From contig NW_014039405.1 of NCBI RefSeq assembly GCF_001186125.1, forward strand, positions 1 through 21,122: a stretch of DNA of 21,122 bases. Direction: 5' to 3'. This DNA is from Sphaeroforma arctica JP610 (Eukaryota > Opisthokonta > Ichthyosporea > Ichthyophonida). Both the position numbers and the translations under genes were made by a program. The notes beneath the pieces are model-generated. The model had not been told where the DNA came from, did not search any database, and saw only the letters and a list, made by a program, of their open reading frames with translations. Positions 1 through 13,793 of this stretch are shown here, one piece after another (the first letter of the stretch is position 1; each line of letters opens with the position of its first letter).

Positions 1-55
1 GTCATGTCCAACACTACTGACAGTTACTCTACCGTATATCATCCCCTTTTCTCAG

Positions 56-3473
<3,418 letters not shown>

Positions 3474-4371
3474 TTACATAGCAGTGTGGTTCAAATTACG
3501 GATTAGAATAGAAGGCTACCAAACGGAAGAGAGGGACCTTGTAGCCAAATAGAAATTGTAGCCAAATAGAAAACAGGAGAATAACTTTGATGGACCTAAA
3601 TAAGGTCCTCGATGGCAATATACAATTGGGGTTGTATCCCGACGAACGAGGATAATTTTTATTTAAATTGAAGTCGGAAGTAAATAGCAGTAGTCAGCGA
3701 TTAAATTACTCGATTATGGATATAGAATAAAAACTGTATCCCATTTAAATGTACTGGAGTCGTCTGGAAACTCATATACAACAAATATCTTAATAATGGT
3801 ACAGATATCGATTAATGGCCTGGGGCACAATACAAATGTTATATATTGAACTGGCGCCGAATGAGTCCGATGGTAGTGAATTTGCGAGAATTCTCGTATG
3901 GGTCAGTCTGAGCTGCAGATATGTAGTGTCCCTGACTGTCTTTATCGGTATACTGGCGATGAAAGTGTAGTTGATGCGTAGATACGAATTCATCAAAATG
4001 GTAGATTCGGAACTTTATAGGCTTGCCGAATGCTCAGGCGCCAATATTTAAAGCGACTGCTTAATAAAAAAAGCATCACAGTATCGATGTACTATACAGG
4101 ACAGTTCTGCCAACATCTTCGGAATGATTTGATTTTACATCAGACTGTCGCTGCAACACAATATATCTATAAGAGACACATCATTGAACGATTATATTAT
4201 CGAGAACCAGCGGTTTTTAAAATCCAGCATAGAACATATTGAAAACACATTTTATATAAAATCTGAAGACTGGTTTAAGCAAAACTATCAGTATAGGAAT
4301 CAACTAGATACAACGATGACACAACACAAATTGAATTTATTGTGGGGTTTTACTTCTAGTATTTGATGTTA
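3474..4371. other. ABCC 3' flank / spacer, no gene seen
   Basis: AT-rich DNA between the ABCC stop and the LTR at 4372. It holds a short tandem duplication of TGTAGCCAAATAGAAA (about 3540-3572) and a candidate poly(A) signal at 3726. Frames of 60-70 codons occur (for example 4184-4366), but none has recognisable motifs or plausible splice partners. Confidence 0.6.
3726..3731 (+). terminator. Candidate poly(A) signal for the ABCC gene
   Basis: AATAAA about 250 nt after the ABCC stop codon, the first canonical hexamer downstream on this strand. Cleavage site not determined. Confidence 0.4.
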
Positions 4372-4760
4372 TGTAAAGCCTAACCGGTACGACTCGAACG
4401 GGGTGTTACGACTCGAACGGGATGGTACGACTCGAACGGGGTGGTACGACTCGAACGAGGTGGTACAACTCGGACGGGGTCAAGGAAACAGACTAAGTTT
4501 ATGTCTTATGTTGGTTGTAGCTTTAGCTGAGTTTAGTGAAGTTACAACCGACAGTCTCACAGCTTTAATTATATGGTAGTTTTCTGTTCGTCTGAACATT
4601 CATGTGTTCTAGCCGTTGACAGTTTAGTGTCACACGAAAGTAGTTGTTGGTTTCTAATTGGCGATGGCCTTTAGCTCGTCAAAATTACGTGTAAGGGAAA
4701 CCAGTTTTGTTTTATGAACAATTCTGTAGGTTTCAGCAAGTTCTAGTCCATAGTTTTACA
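4372..4760 (-). repeat. LTR of the minus-strand fossil
   Basis: About 389 bp, bounded by the inverted hexamers TGTAAA (4372) and TTTACA (4755-4760), so it has TG...CA ends on either strand. It directly abuts a polypurine tract on the element side, as a downstream LTR should. It carries an internal 19-bp tandem array. No second copy is present in the window, so it cannot be dated by LTR divergence. Confidence 0.7.
4385..4479. repeat. 5 x 19-bp tandem array inside the LTR
   Basis: Five contiguous 19-bp units starting at 4385, 4404, 4423, 4442 and 4461, consensus TGGTACGACTCGAACGGGG, with a few substitutions per unit. The position is near the terminal end of the LTR in element orientation. Confidence 0.95.
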
Positions 4761-4769
4761 TCCCCCCAT
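4761..4769 (-). other. Polypurine tract of the minus-strand fossil
   Basis: On the minus strand ATGGGGGGA runs directly into the LTR start TGTAAA. A G-rich purine run abutting TG is the usual plus-strand priming site of LTR retroelements. Confidence 0.65.
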
Positions 4770-7700
4770 ACGGCCTGGTTCCTTGGAAAACAGGGGCGTA
4801 TTAAAGCACGCAGACTAAAACCAAACATGTATTAAAGACCAGGAAAAAACTTAAGTGGTCTGAGTAGCAATATACATAGTATGCCAGACAAGGAGTTGGG
4901 AGTTCAAGTATGCGAGGCTATTAGCCAAACGGTAAGCACATGCACAACCAGAACGGATGAAAGTGAACTGAGTGGCAGTTAGATGCTGTCGTGAAAATTC
5001 ATCATCTCGGTACGAAAGATAGAATCAGACCGTTAACAGTTGTGAGCAGCAGCAAGGCTGAAATATTTACGGATAGCCACATTGGACTATTTCTGGAAAA
5101 GTATATCAGGCGTTTAAAAACCAACGCAAGGCGAGCTTTATCAGTTTCAACAGCATCCGGAAAAAGGCTTTCATGGAAAAGTCAATCAGTATAGATGGAC
5201 GCAGCACGTGTACCGCGAACGATACGAGCAGGATACCAATGCGAGGGCGATAACCTTAGAGCTTCGATCTTCGATCGATGGAACCGGAAGAATTTAGAAG
5301 TAGCGGCATCTAACATAACATGCATAACGGGAGGAATTGATTCACGGACAACTGCCGGACCTCCCCGACGTTTAGCTGCAGAGAATGGATTAGTCTTGAG
5401 TTTGCAAAGAACCTCTCGACCAATCGCAAATAAAGATGCATCAGTCCAGAATCTGTTCGCTTGAGCTGCCTGAGTTTCTTGGGCCTTGCGGGTACGCTCC
5501 AAGATCTCAAGGTCGGAGTCAGTAGGAAGAGGAATCAACGAGATAGGTTGTTGGCCAGAAGATAAGTTCTGTTTATCGATTGTAGGACCCGGGCTGGAGG
5601 GATAACCCGTGACTGTATTTTATTCTCCTGAAAAGAGAGGATAGCAAGAACCCTGTGTCCGGTGAGAGGAGAGAAAGAGACAACACTCCGGGGGGCGTGG
5701 CTCCTGGGTATTACATTAGTGCGGGTAACACTACGGGGTACATCTCCCTGTATATCGTGTGAGAAAACACCCTTACCTAGCTGTTGGAATTGTATGTTAG
5801 CTTCGCACCAAAGCACGTACTATTGGACTTATTTGCAAACTAGCCCTTTTCGTGCGCATATATATACTCATGTATAAAAGCGCGTTTTGGACATAATCCA
5901 ATAATAAATCTCCATATGGTTCATCAATGGAAGGTGGCCGATAAGGCACTATAGCAGTGAATGTAGAAAGTCGGGGTGGTGGTCCACCGACTGCTGAAGG
6001 AGGACAGGTAAAACCAGATGCATTAGAGCGAGGAGTATTATCTGAAGTATCAGTCCGAGCAGAAGGATGCGGTGTCGCAGGAAAAGATTTTAAATGATAT
6101 CCATAGTAGAAATGCGGTTTATCAGAACGAATTTGTATCCGTATCCTGGTGCACGGGCTGGGATTGGCGACCAGCAGCTAAAGATGTCGTAGTTGAAGAT
6201 TGAGAGTTAAGGATAGTAGTTTCGGAAGCAGGTGCTGACTATCGCCATGTGCGGTGCTCACACGTAGTGCGCAAGCGAGGCCTGTCGCCAACCATAATCC
6301 CTTGCGAGGGGTAAAAATGAAAGGCAGATAGTAGTCGCTTTGTGAGGGCCAGAATAGGCACCAAATTTGGAATGATGGGATTGAGGACACCAAGTGTTGG
6401 GCAAGTGGCACTCAGAACATGCAAGGAAAATTGAGATAAAGGAATGTATTCCTTCGAGGAACTGGAAGTAATCAAAATTAAACCAGCCAACGTGTAGCGC
6501 CGTGGTGTCACGCCAGGAGCCGTAGTTGCGTTTTAAGGAATGCATCCTCAGTATGGGGAACGATGAATGGCACTGCCAGCAAAAAAAAAATTGGAAGAAG
6601 GCAGGAATCCAAGAACAATGATAAGATGGCGACAGCTTTACAGTCTATAGCATACCAACAACGGCGGAAAAAAGGTCGGTGTGGACGTCACAGGGGGTTG
6701 ACAAAGAAGAAAGTGTACTCCAAACTCTGATGTTCACCGGGCGTTATTTGCCCTCAGTACCCTCAGTTTTTGCGCAAACCCGACGAAGATTTTGGCACGT
6801 ATCACTAACGTAAAGGTCAATGTCTGGGACCCCCCATTTATCACATCAGATCTTGAACCAAACAGGGTTGAGAAAAGGCTCATCTCGATAAGCAGAAAGG
6901 TGCGGGGCCAATGAGGCAACTAGCAAAGGGGGAGGAGTAACAAGGGGCGTGACCCAAGTAGGGCGTTTATGAGTAAACTGCATTATAGGATATAAATACT
7001 GGGGTGCTCGGGAGGGCATGTCTGCCACATAATTTCATCCTCCTGGAATATGGCGAATATGTGCTGCGTGACGGCGCACCTTTTGCGCTAAACGAAGAAG
7101 ACGATCGTCTCTAATTGTCTTAGGAAAGGCAATGTTCTGATGGAAGAATGGGATCACATTTTGATGATCAGTCGAAATGTTCAATGGGTTATAGGTTACA
7201 GTTTATATAGTCATCGATGCCGTAAGCAATAGCCATCACTTCTATTAGTCAGAAATGTGGTGACAATGTTGAGCTGGGTTGAGTTTTATACTGCGATAAG
7301 AGACAGGGTATAGCCGGTCAGCGTCAATTATGAAAAGCCATGGACCCATGGGTCAATAGTCGACGATGAAGAGTCTAGCACGGTAGTTACACAAGACAAA
7401 TATCTTGCCCGTGCAAATATAACCGTTTTCGCTCGGAATATTAAACGGTCAGCCTGAGACTTTCTTGAACGCTTAATAGCAGGAAGTTTAAAGTTTACAG
7501 CAATACTCGGAGTATGAGTGCGTTTCAGACCAGACATAGTAGAAGCACAAGGAGTAGAATCACGTTGCTGAGGCTGAAGAGCGTGATTTAGATTCACAAG
7601 GTGTTTGTAGTAGAATGCTATTGCAATTTATTGTGGAGCAGAGTTTGATCCGCCATAGGCTTAGAACTCAAAGGTTGGATTCAGCCCACAGGAAAAGAAG

Positions 7701-8879
7701 AAGAAGTTTCATTAATACGAGGAATGCGGACGAAAATACCTGTACCGGGCATCAGCAAACATGTTAAGATGATGGTCTGGACAGAGCAATGAAAAGGTAA
7801 CACCCACAATAGCCGTATTAGCCATGGTATAAGCTGCATGGCAAGCAGCGGTATAGATAAACTTATCGTTCTTAGACGTACGATCAGTCAATGGGGCAAG
7901 GATAGTAGCCAAAAGTGGTACATATTGTGCCCACCAATCCATGGTGGCACAAAAAGTCTGGACTTCAGATTTGTCCTTGGGGGGAGGCATGGACACAAGA
8001 GATTGGAGACGATCCTGAGAAATCGTTGTAATTGCGTAAGGTCACACGGCTATAACAGACTTTAGGGATTTCTTGTAGAATATCTAAATGGCATTTCGAT
8101 GGGCGTAGACGTATTCTAGCTGACTAGAAAATTGAAGAGTAAACAAGTAAATCTTCCCGGTGCTGTTCCAAGGAATGAGCTTTCATGAAGATAGCAAATT
8201 TGCGATCCATTACCTCTTGCAAGACATAAGTCATCATCTTTATACCGAATACACTGACGATGGGTCGCCAAACATCACCAGTGAATGTCATCCCTGTAAG
8301 GTAGTCGCGTGAATCTTTGTGATAACGTACTTACTGTGAATGGTTTTAGCGGTTGATGGGACGGAGGACAGTAGCATGACATCAGCTATTTCGTTCCTGA
8401 TACTGTTTTGGCGCTCGGTCTCAATGTCCTGTTTCCAGGAAGCCCAAGACGGAGATTTCTTGGCAGAAGCAATTTGATTCGGGACTGATGTGTCAAAAAG
8501 CGCAGCGGCGTTGGATAAAGACAATTCTGGACGGTTAGAGGGCGTAACAGAGTGGGCAGAGGAGATGGGTAGTGGTGATGTGATGGTTTAAACAGTGGGG
8601 TTAGGGGACAGGCAAGCGACCGAGGTGGCAGAGGAATCAGGATCCTCCGAATAACAATGTATAACGGGGAGTTCCAATGGAGTAAGTGAATATCAAAAGT
8701 AAAACTAGTTGAGTTAGAGAGGGGGCCAGGGCATTCACGAAGGGCCAATTCGGATGAAATAGGAGGAGGTGGGACATGATATGGCTTTGATCAGGGCCGA
8801 GAAGTTGGGTTTAATGTGGATGTGGGTGGTAGCCTGGAGGGCAAAGATTGGCGTAGATTGTATCGGTGCCGATGCGATG

Positions 8880-9052
8880 TGTTAGAGCGAATTTTAAACC
8901 CTAAATAACCCTAGTGTATTTTAGTGTCATAAGTGTCAGTGTCATGTAGGGCTAAAGCCCAGCATAAACATCTTGTTGTATAAACCCTGTATATACCATA
9001 TATTATAGACACTATGAAAATAAAATTACTTTGTAAATAAATGGTTCTAACA
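8880..9052 (+). repeat. 5' LTR (173 bp) of the plus-strand fossil
   Basis: Starts TGTTAGA and ends TCTAACA, a perfect 7-bp terminal inverted repeat with TG...CA ends. Near its 3' end it has TATA-like (GTATATACCATATA) and AATAAA-like (AAAATAAAATT, TAAATAAA) sequence, consistent with plus orientation. It is followed at once by a primer binding site. Short for an LTR but within known range. Confidence 0.75.
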
Positions 9053-9062
9053 GGTTATGGGC
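9053..9062 (+). other. Primer binding site, initiator-tRNA(Met) anticodon-arm type
   Basis: GGTTATGGGC directly follows the LTR. From memory, it complements the anticodon stem-loop of eukaryotic initiator tRNA-Met (GCCCATAACC), the internal site used by Drosophila copia through a tRNA half-molecule, rather than the tRNA 3' end. Confidence 0.65.
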
Positions 9063-9479
9063 TTATTTGGTACCAAAACCAATACCGCTATCACGGAACG
9101 CAACGAGTAGCTCGCCACACATACTGATGAATACACCCAACTGAGCACCACAACCGACACTCACGAAGCCATCATCTGGGAGCTCAAGCAAAAGAGGGAC
9201 GCCCTCCTCGACAACTCCAGGAAGCCCGAACACGCCGTGCTGCACACACGTCCTTGACCAGCTCCAGAAAGACAAGGACATTCTTCACTCTAAACTCGAC
9301 GAAGCCCGCGCGGATCGTGATACCAACTCCAAAAGCTTGAAGTTTGTCTCCAGGAACGCACTCAGTTGCAGGCCAGCCTTAAATCCTGTTTTATCGAACG
9401 TATTTTCCTAAATGAACAACTTGAGGATCTCCCGTAATCCTGTAGAAATACGGCCTCCGGTCAGTCTAAAATATCAAGT

Positions 9480-10030
9480 TCAAATGAGTTAGCACATTGG
9501 GTTTTATTTGTATTTAAAATAATTTAATACAAGTTCTTTTTTCAATATTTCCAAAGAGTTCTAAATTCACTTTGATGGCTCCAATAGCCCGAGTATTTGG
9601 TATGACTCATTTACTTGGATCTATTTGAGACGATAGTAGATATAGGATATTGTAAACTAAATTTTTTAATTTCAGAACTACTACTTACAGGTTTTGTTAT
9701 TCCCGCCAATCTCCAAATTCCAATAAGTCTTTTTCTTTTTTTTAACTTTTCTTCAGATGGAACTTTATTTATATTAGCTAATGTATTAACCTGACTTACG
9801 TTCTTATGTTTATCTACAAATTAGATATGTGATCATGAACACTTAGTACTTCTAGTGAAAATTATTCAATAAAGAACAGCTAGAGGTACGTCCTGTGTCA
9901 TCGAGGATATTAATGCTCTTACCAAGAGGCAGTCCCGATCATTCTTACACAAGCTATCACTGCTAAATCCTAACTGACTTAAATTGTATCTTAGTTTATA
10001 TAACATAGTTTAAAACATAGAAATATCCAT
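9480..10030. other. AT-rich interruption within the gag region, origin unknown
   Basis: Base composition drops sharply compared with the C-rich gag DNA on either side, suggesting inserted DNA. No terminal repeats were found. On the minus strand a Lys-rich stretch at 9689-9813 is flanked by exon-like splice signals (TTTGTAG and CCT|GTAAGT). It contains RLIGIWRLAGITKP but I do not recognise it. Confidence 0.45.
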
Positions 10031-11627
10031 CGAAGTTTACAATCCCAACAGCAACCATCCCCTCACCACGCCACACTCGCCAACGAGAACACACGTCTCC
10101 GCACAACCCGTGACGATTCTATCCATCACTCAATTTCGCAGCAAGATTACCAAACTCAAGCCAATCCTTTCCTCACAACGCTTCGATCACTACGCACTGA
10201 TCACTGCCACTCTTGAAGAAATGAACGAGTTTAAATCCTCTCTCAACTACGCATACATCGAGATCATCACCCTCAACAACGATCTTCACACAACACGTGC
10301 ACAACAATCTACTGATGATGCTCACATCCTCCGCCAACGCCTACAACTTGCGGAACAAAAACTGCGACGTCTGTCAATACCGCCTCCCCTTTGGCACACC
10401 TCTCGCTATCCCTACACAACAACTACACAACATTCCCAATAGCCGAATTAGCTCCTCCAAATCCTTGAAATACACACGGAGCTACCTAACCACCAAACTA
10501 ACTGGCGACAAGAATTTCACCAACTAGCATCGCCAGTTCCGTTGTCACATGATGAAGAAGCACGATATTCTACACACCCTTCATCCACACACTACCCTGA
10601 CGATTCCAAACTCACTATTAGATACTACGATACTCTTCGAATCCTTTGGCTCAGGCCTTCCCGAGCAATACGACACCTACCTTGATCAAACCCTCAGCCA
10701 CTTCATCGATTCCGTCACCATTGGTCGCATTTGTAAGCTGTTTGTTCAACTCCTTACTCTTACTCAGCAGCCATCACTTGACAACAGCATAACCAAAGTT
10801 ACCCACCTCAGAGACAAACTAAAGGGACTCAATACAACAACCCCTGAATTTTACCACATATGTAGTTTGATCCAATCCCTTCCCGATTGTTTCCAACTCG
10901 TTGCTCAGGACATCATGGCAATAATAAACAATACATACACCTTTGACACCGTCGTCAAAAAAATACGCAACCATGCGATTAACATCAGTACCGTCCTGAG
11001 CTCGTCCTCCATATACGGCGTTGCCAGTACTCGTACAAAAACGAACTAACGTGGAAATGGCAAGATCACCACTTGCAAACTCTGAACCGCCCCCATCGGT
11101 GTCGACCCCAACACACCAGCAACTGCACCGCCTGTTAAATACCCGCTCACGGTGTATACAAGTGCTCCAACACCAGCTGCAGTCGATGCGGAAGTTCTAA
11201 CCACAAAGGCTTTGAACGCACAATGCCAGGCCCTCTCACCTGCAAAACTGCCACCTCGCCAACGAATACACTACGGAGGCTTGGCAGCGTAAGTGTGATG
11301 ATCGGGCATTGTGGGATAACATCGCTCTCACCCCCTCCACCAACCCCGCCCACCTGAACCACTATACTATAAAATCACTCACTCTGTGTAAACCCTCACA
11401 TCAACAGCCTAAAACAACCCTTGTTTGCCAACGCCCTTATTGATTCCGGTACAGACATCTCTATCGTCAACTATGCTGACCATTTCACGGATATACAATC
11501 CGGCACATACCTTTTCGAATTTGCCGGTGGTACCATGGGCAGCACCATATCCGGCCTCAGCCCTGATCTGGTCTTCCCCAACGCCAGTCAACCCATCCTC
11601 CTCAGTCTACAACCTTCAAGCCAACGA

Positions 11628-12047
11628 CTATACTGTCACATTTTTGGAAATCGACCAACCGAGCACCCCCGGAGAATGCACAATCATATATGACACCGAC
11701 ACCGTCAAGATCATCATCGAAGTCTCCGGACGCTAGCAACTCAATGCTATCCAAACCATGAGTCCCAACCCTCACCACGCCAGATTCGTCCACTAATCCA
11801 CCCTTGCCACTATACCGATTGTCAAGGCCAATGACCTTCTTAAAATGGCTATACCGTCACATTTCTGGAAAACAACCAACAGAACACCCTCGGAGAATGC
11901 CACATCACCTATGACACCGATACCGTCAAGATCATCGTCGAAGTCTCCGGACGCTAGCAACTCAATACTATCCAAATCGAGAGTCACAACCGTCACAACC
12001 CTCACTCCATCCTTGCCACTAAACCGATTGTTAAGGCCAATGACCTT
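11628..12047 (+). repeat. Tandem duplication of about 210-220 bp within the plus-strand fossil
   Basis: The stretch starting CTATACTGTCACATTT at 11628 recurs as CTATACCGTCACATTT at 11849. Both share GACACCG(A)TACCGTCAAGATCATC and GAAGTCTCCGGACGCTAGC. A second anchor, CCTTGCCACTA(T/A)ACCGATTG, is at 11802 and 12011. Period is 209-221 bp. The copies have diverged, so the duplication is not recent. Confidence 0.85.
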
Positions 12048-12259
12048 ACCACTAAACAGCCACTAAAATACTGCAATGACTATCAACTCGCAATGGACTC
12101 ATTTCAAAGACGTGTCCAAATTTCATTCGGTCCCATCGACATCGACATGTTTGACTCCAAGCATAATAAGCAAGTTCCCACATACTGTACTGTCAATTAC
12201 ACCGACAAGGACACACTATACCACGATGCATTTAAGCAATATTGAATTCCGGAAATGAC

Positions 12260-13053
12260 GCGTCTGCAATAGGGTTTTAGGGTTTTATTAATCACAATTC
12301 TATGTGGAACTAGAATTTCTCTACCATCGGGCTATTTGAAAATACCCGTCTCTATGGCTTTGGATGAGTCATCCCTTCTATCTCGTTAACTTTACTAATC
12401 GATCCGGTCCTCTGATCCGGCCCTCAAACAATAATCCCCTAGGTCCGGTCCCCTGGTTCGGTCCTTAATTTCTCTCTCAGGTCTAGCCCCCAGGTCCGGT
12501 CCTAAATATTTGCCTAGAGTACTTTGTGCACATACATATTTATCTCTGCCGCTGTGGGTTCAGTGATGTACAACTCTGTGAGGGTCGATAACTTACACCG
12601 TTTCACATCCTGCAGAATTACCAAAGGCGGTCGGCATCTCCATCGATATCGGAATTTACAGCGCTATACTTTGAGCATGTTTCAACATTCTGTCTCTCTA
12701 CGAAAAACGTGCACATTACTAAGGGGCTCGTGCGGCTAATTTTGTCTCACGGAGCTGATTTACTTCATATCGTTCGTCACGTTTTTAGTTAACCGGCCAG
12801 TTGGCACCGTCCATACTTGCGTTAGGCGTTGAGGAGCCTATTGTGGATGCGATGTTACTGCTACCTGTTGCTCAAGAAAATAAACACTCATGTTGTCAAG
12901 CCGTGTCATTGTATAGGCATAGATATGTCAATATTCCGATAGCAATGCCACTAGCAAGTGTGACGTATGGAACAGAGCCTAGGCACTGTTGTGGTGACGG
13001 GGCAGCGAATGTTTTCTAAAACATTACAAAGTCTTACTAAAAGGATTTAAAGA
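12260..13053. other. Gene-poor spacer
   Basis: Begins with a TTTTAGGGTTTTA motif (12272-12290). A short run rich in GGTCCGGTCC/GATCCGG words follows (12399-12510, about six degenerate copies). No recognisable gene: the longest open stretches are about 70 codons without motifs. Confidence 0.5.
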
Positions 13054-13303
13054 AACTGGTCAGCATGTCATTTGTGACATGCTGACTTTAGGCGAAAACC
13101 TGGTGCAAAATATAAAACAAAATGAGAATCTGTGACAAGAAACTGGTCAGCATGTCATCTGTGGCAAGAAACTGGTCAGCATGTCATCTGTGACAAGAAA
13201 CTGGTCAGCATATCATCTGTGACAAGAAATTGGTCAGCATGTCATTTGTGACATGCTGACGGTAGGCGAAAACCTGGTGCAGAATATAAACCTAAATGAG
13301 AAA
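13054..13303. repeat. Palindrome-bearing 29-bp minisatellite flanked by two longer modules
   Basis: GTCAGCAT(G/A)TCA starts at 13059, 13146, 13175, 13204 and 13233. The last four are spaced by exactly 29 bp, and the first is 87 (3 x 29) bp earlier. The first and last copies extend into perfect hairpins (13059-13086 and 13233-13260: 12-bp arms GTCAGCATGTCA / TGACATGCTGAC, loop TTTG). Each is followed by the same GTAGGCGAAAACCTGGTGCA-like tail and an ATATAAA-rich stretch. Confidence 0.9.
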
Positions 13304-13544
13304 TACCTACTAATTAGGAATCAGCCTTGTAGGATGGCGGCGGAGATCGTTTATTCCTTTTCCAAAAACATCATTCATATTTCATAGGGTTTTAGGTCTG
13401 ATTTGTGATCACTGATGAGTGATGACTATGAAAAACAAAAATACATAGAACGCAATGTCAATATAAATTTGTGTTTTTTTTAATGAAACTGGAAACACTC
13501 ACAGAGTCAGAATTTCTGAAACCGAAAGATCTGTTGTCTGTTCT
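13304..13544. other. Spacer between minisatellite and GC-rich block
   Basis: Contains a GGATGGCGGCGGAG stretch and a TAGGGTTTTAGG motif (13386). Nothing else recognisable. Confidence 0.4.
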
Positions 13545-13793
13545 ATTGCGGTGCTCAGGCGCTCAGCCTTCAAGAGCAACCGTGGAGCCTCGGACGATAG
13601 TGAGGGCGGAGGCTGGCGCGCCGGGACCTGGGGCCCTGGGGTCTGGGCCAGTCCCGCTTGGCCTTGGAGTCTTCGACCTAATGGACGGTTGGGCGGCTGT
13701 GCGGCTGGGCGGCTAGGCCGCAGGGTGGTTAGGTGGATGGGCCTGTTTTTACATATTTGCGCTGCCCCACAGCCCCAGCCCCCATATAAAAAG
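13545..13793. other. GC-rich block ending in a TATA-like motif
   Basis: Strikingly GC-rich compared with surrounding AT-rich DNA, with repeated GCGGCT/GGGCGGCT words (13694-13716) and a TATAAAAAG motif at 13785-13793. Open frames of about 80 codons cross it but are Gly/Pro/Ala-rich products of the composition. It could be a promoter-like island or a foreign fragment; no transcript can be inferred. Confidence 0.4.

Larger units (their letters stand above)
4372..8800 (-). mobile_element. Ty3/gypsy-like LTR retroelement fossil (pol remnants, single LTR)
   Basis: Reads on the minus strand. From its upstream side the parts are: a Ser/Pro-rich linker and RT N-terminal-like stretch (about 8290-8650), RT palm remnant (LLVYS at about 8120-8160), the RT-RNase H connection (about 7712-7996, pattern MPPPKDKSEVQTF...APLTD), RNase H with TDH and VADMPSRAP (about 7000-7260), a PDIDLY stretch (about 6780-6870), the integrase zinc-finger region (about 6400-6545), the integrase C-terminal GPAVV/RFHRSKIEAL region (about 5230-5470), a polypurine tract and an LTR. 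The order RT-RNase H-integrase is that of Ty3/gypsy. No upstream LTR, gag or protease was seen. It is clearly old and broken, with many breaks and probably extra DNA around 7330-7620. The outer limit near 8800 is approximate. Confidence 0.85.
8880..12258 (+). mobile_element. LTR retroelement fossil (5' LTR, gag, knuckle, protease, late-pol remnant)
   Basis: Parts in order: LTR 8880-9052; primer binding site 9053-9062; coiled-coil gag N-terminal region (about 9063-9420); an AT-rich interruption (about 9480-10030); gag (about 10040-11045, the 10549-11046 part resembling UBN2-type gag); a zinc-knuckle region (about 11178-11220); an aspartic protease with ALIDSGTDISIV (DSG at 11442-11450); a tandem duplication (11628-12047); and a late-pol stretch with DIDMF (about 12080-12245), related to the DLFA-type segment between RNase H and integrase of some Ty3-like and DIRS elements. 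The RT region was not seen. It is broken, with several breaks, and no 3' LTR is visible. Copia versus gypsy affiliation is uncertain: the primer site is copia-style and the late-pol piece is not. Confidence 0.8.

Noticed and set aside
1-55. Coding extension of ABCC exon 1 to the window start
   Set aside because: A pyrimidine-rich CCCCTTTTCTCAG acceptor at 55 fits better, and the residues after it match the family while those before do not.
4184-4366. 60-codon plus-strand frame next to the LTR
   Set aside because: AT-rich, no similarity recognised, no splice partner; length is within chance.
4385-4479. Possible CRISPR-like array (five regular repeats)
   Set aside because: Repeats are contiguous without spacers, in a eukaryotic LTR.
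8880-9052. Reading the short LTR as the upstream LTR of the minus-strand fossil
   Set aside because: Its TATA-like, AATAAA-like and primer-site arrangement fits plus orientation, and it shares no sequence with the 4372-4760 LTR.
12524-13019. Two plus-strand frames of about 70 codons
   Set aside because: No motif, no splice context, composition not codon-like.
13146-13260. CRISPR-like reading of the 29-bp phased repeats
   Set aside because: The whole unit is repeated, with no unique spacers. It is a minisatellite.
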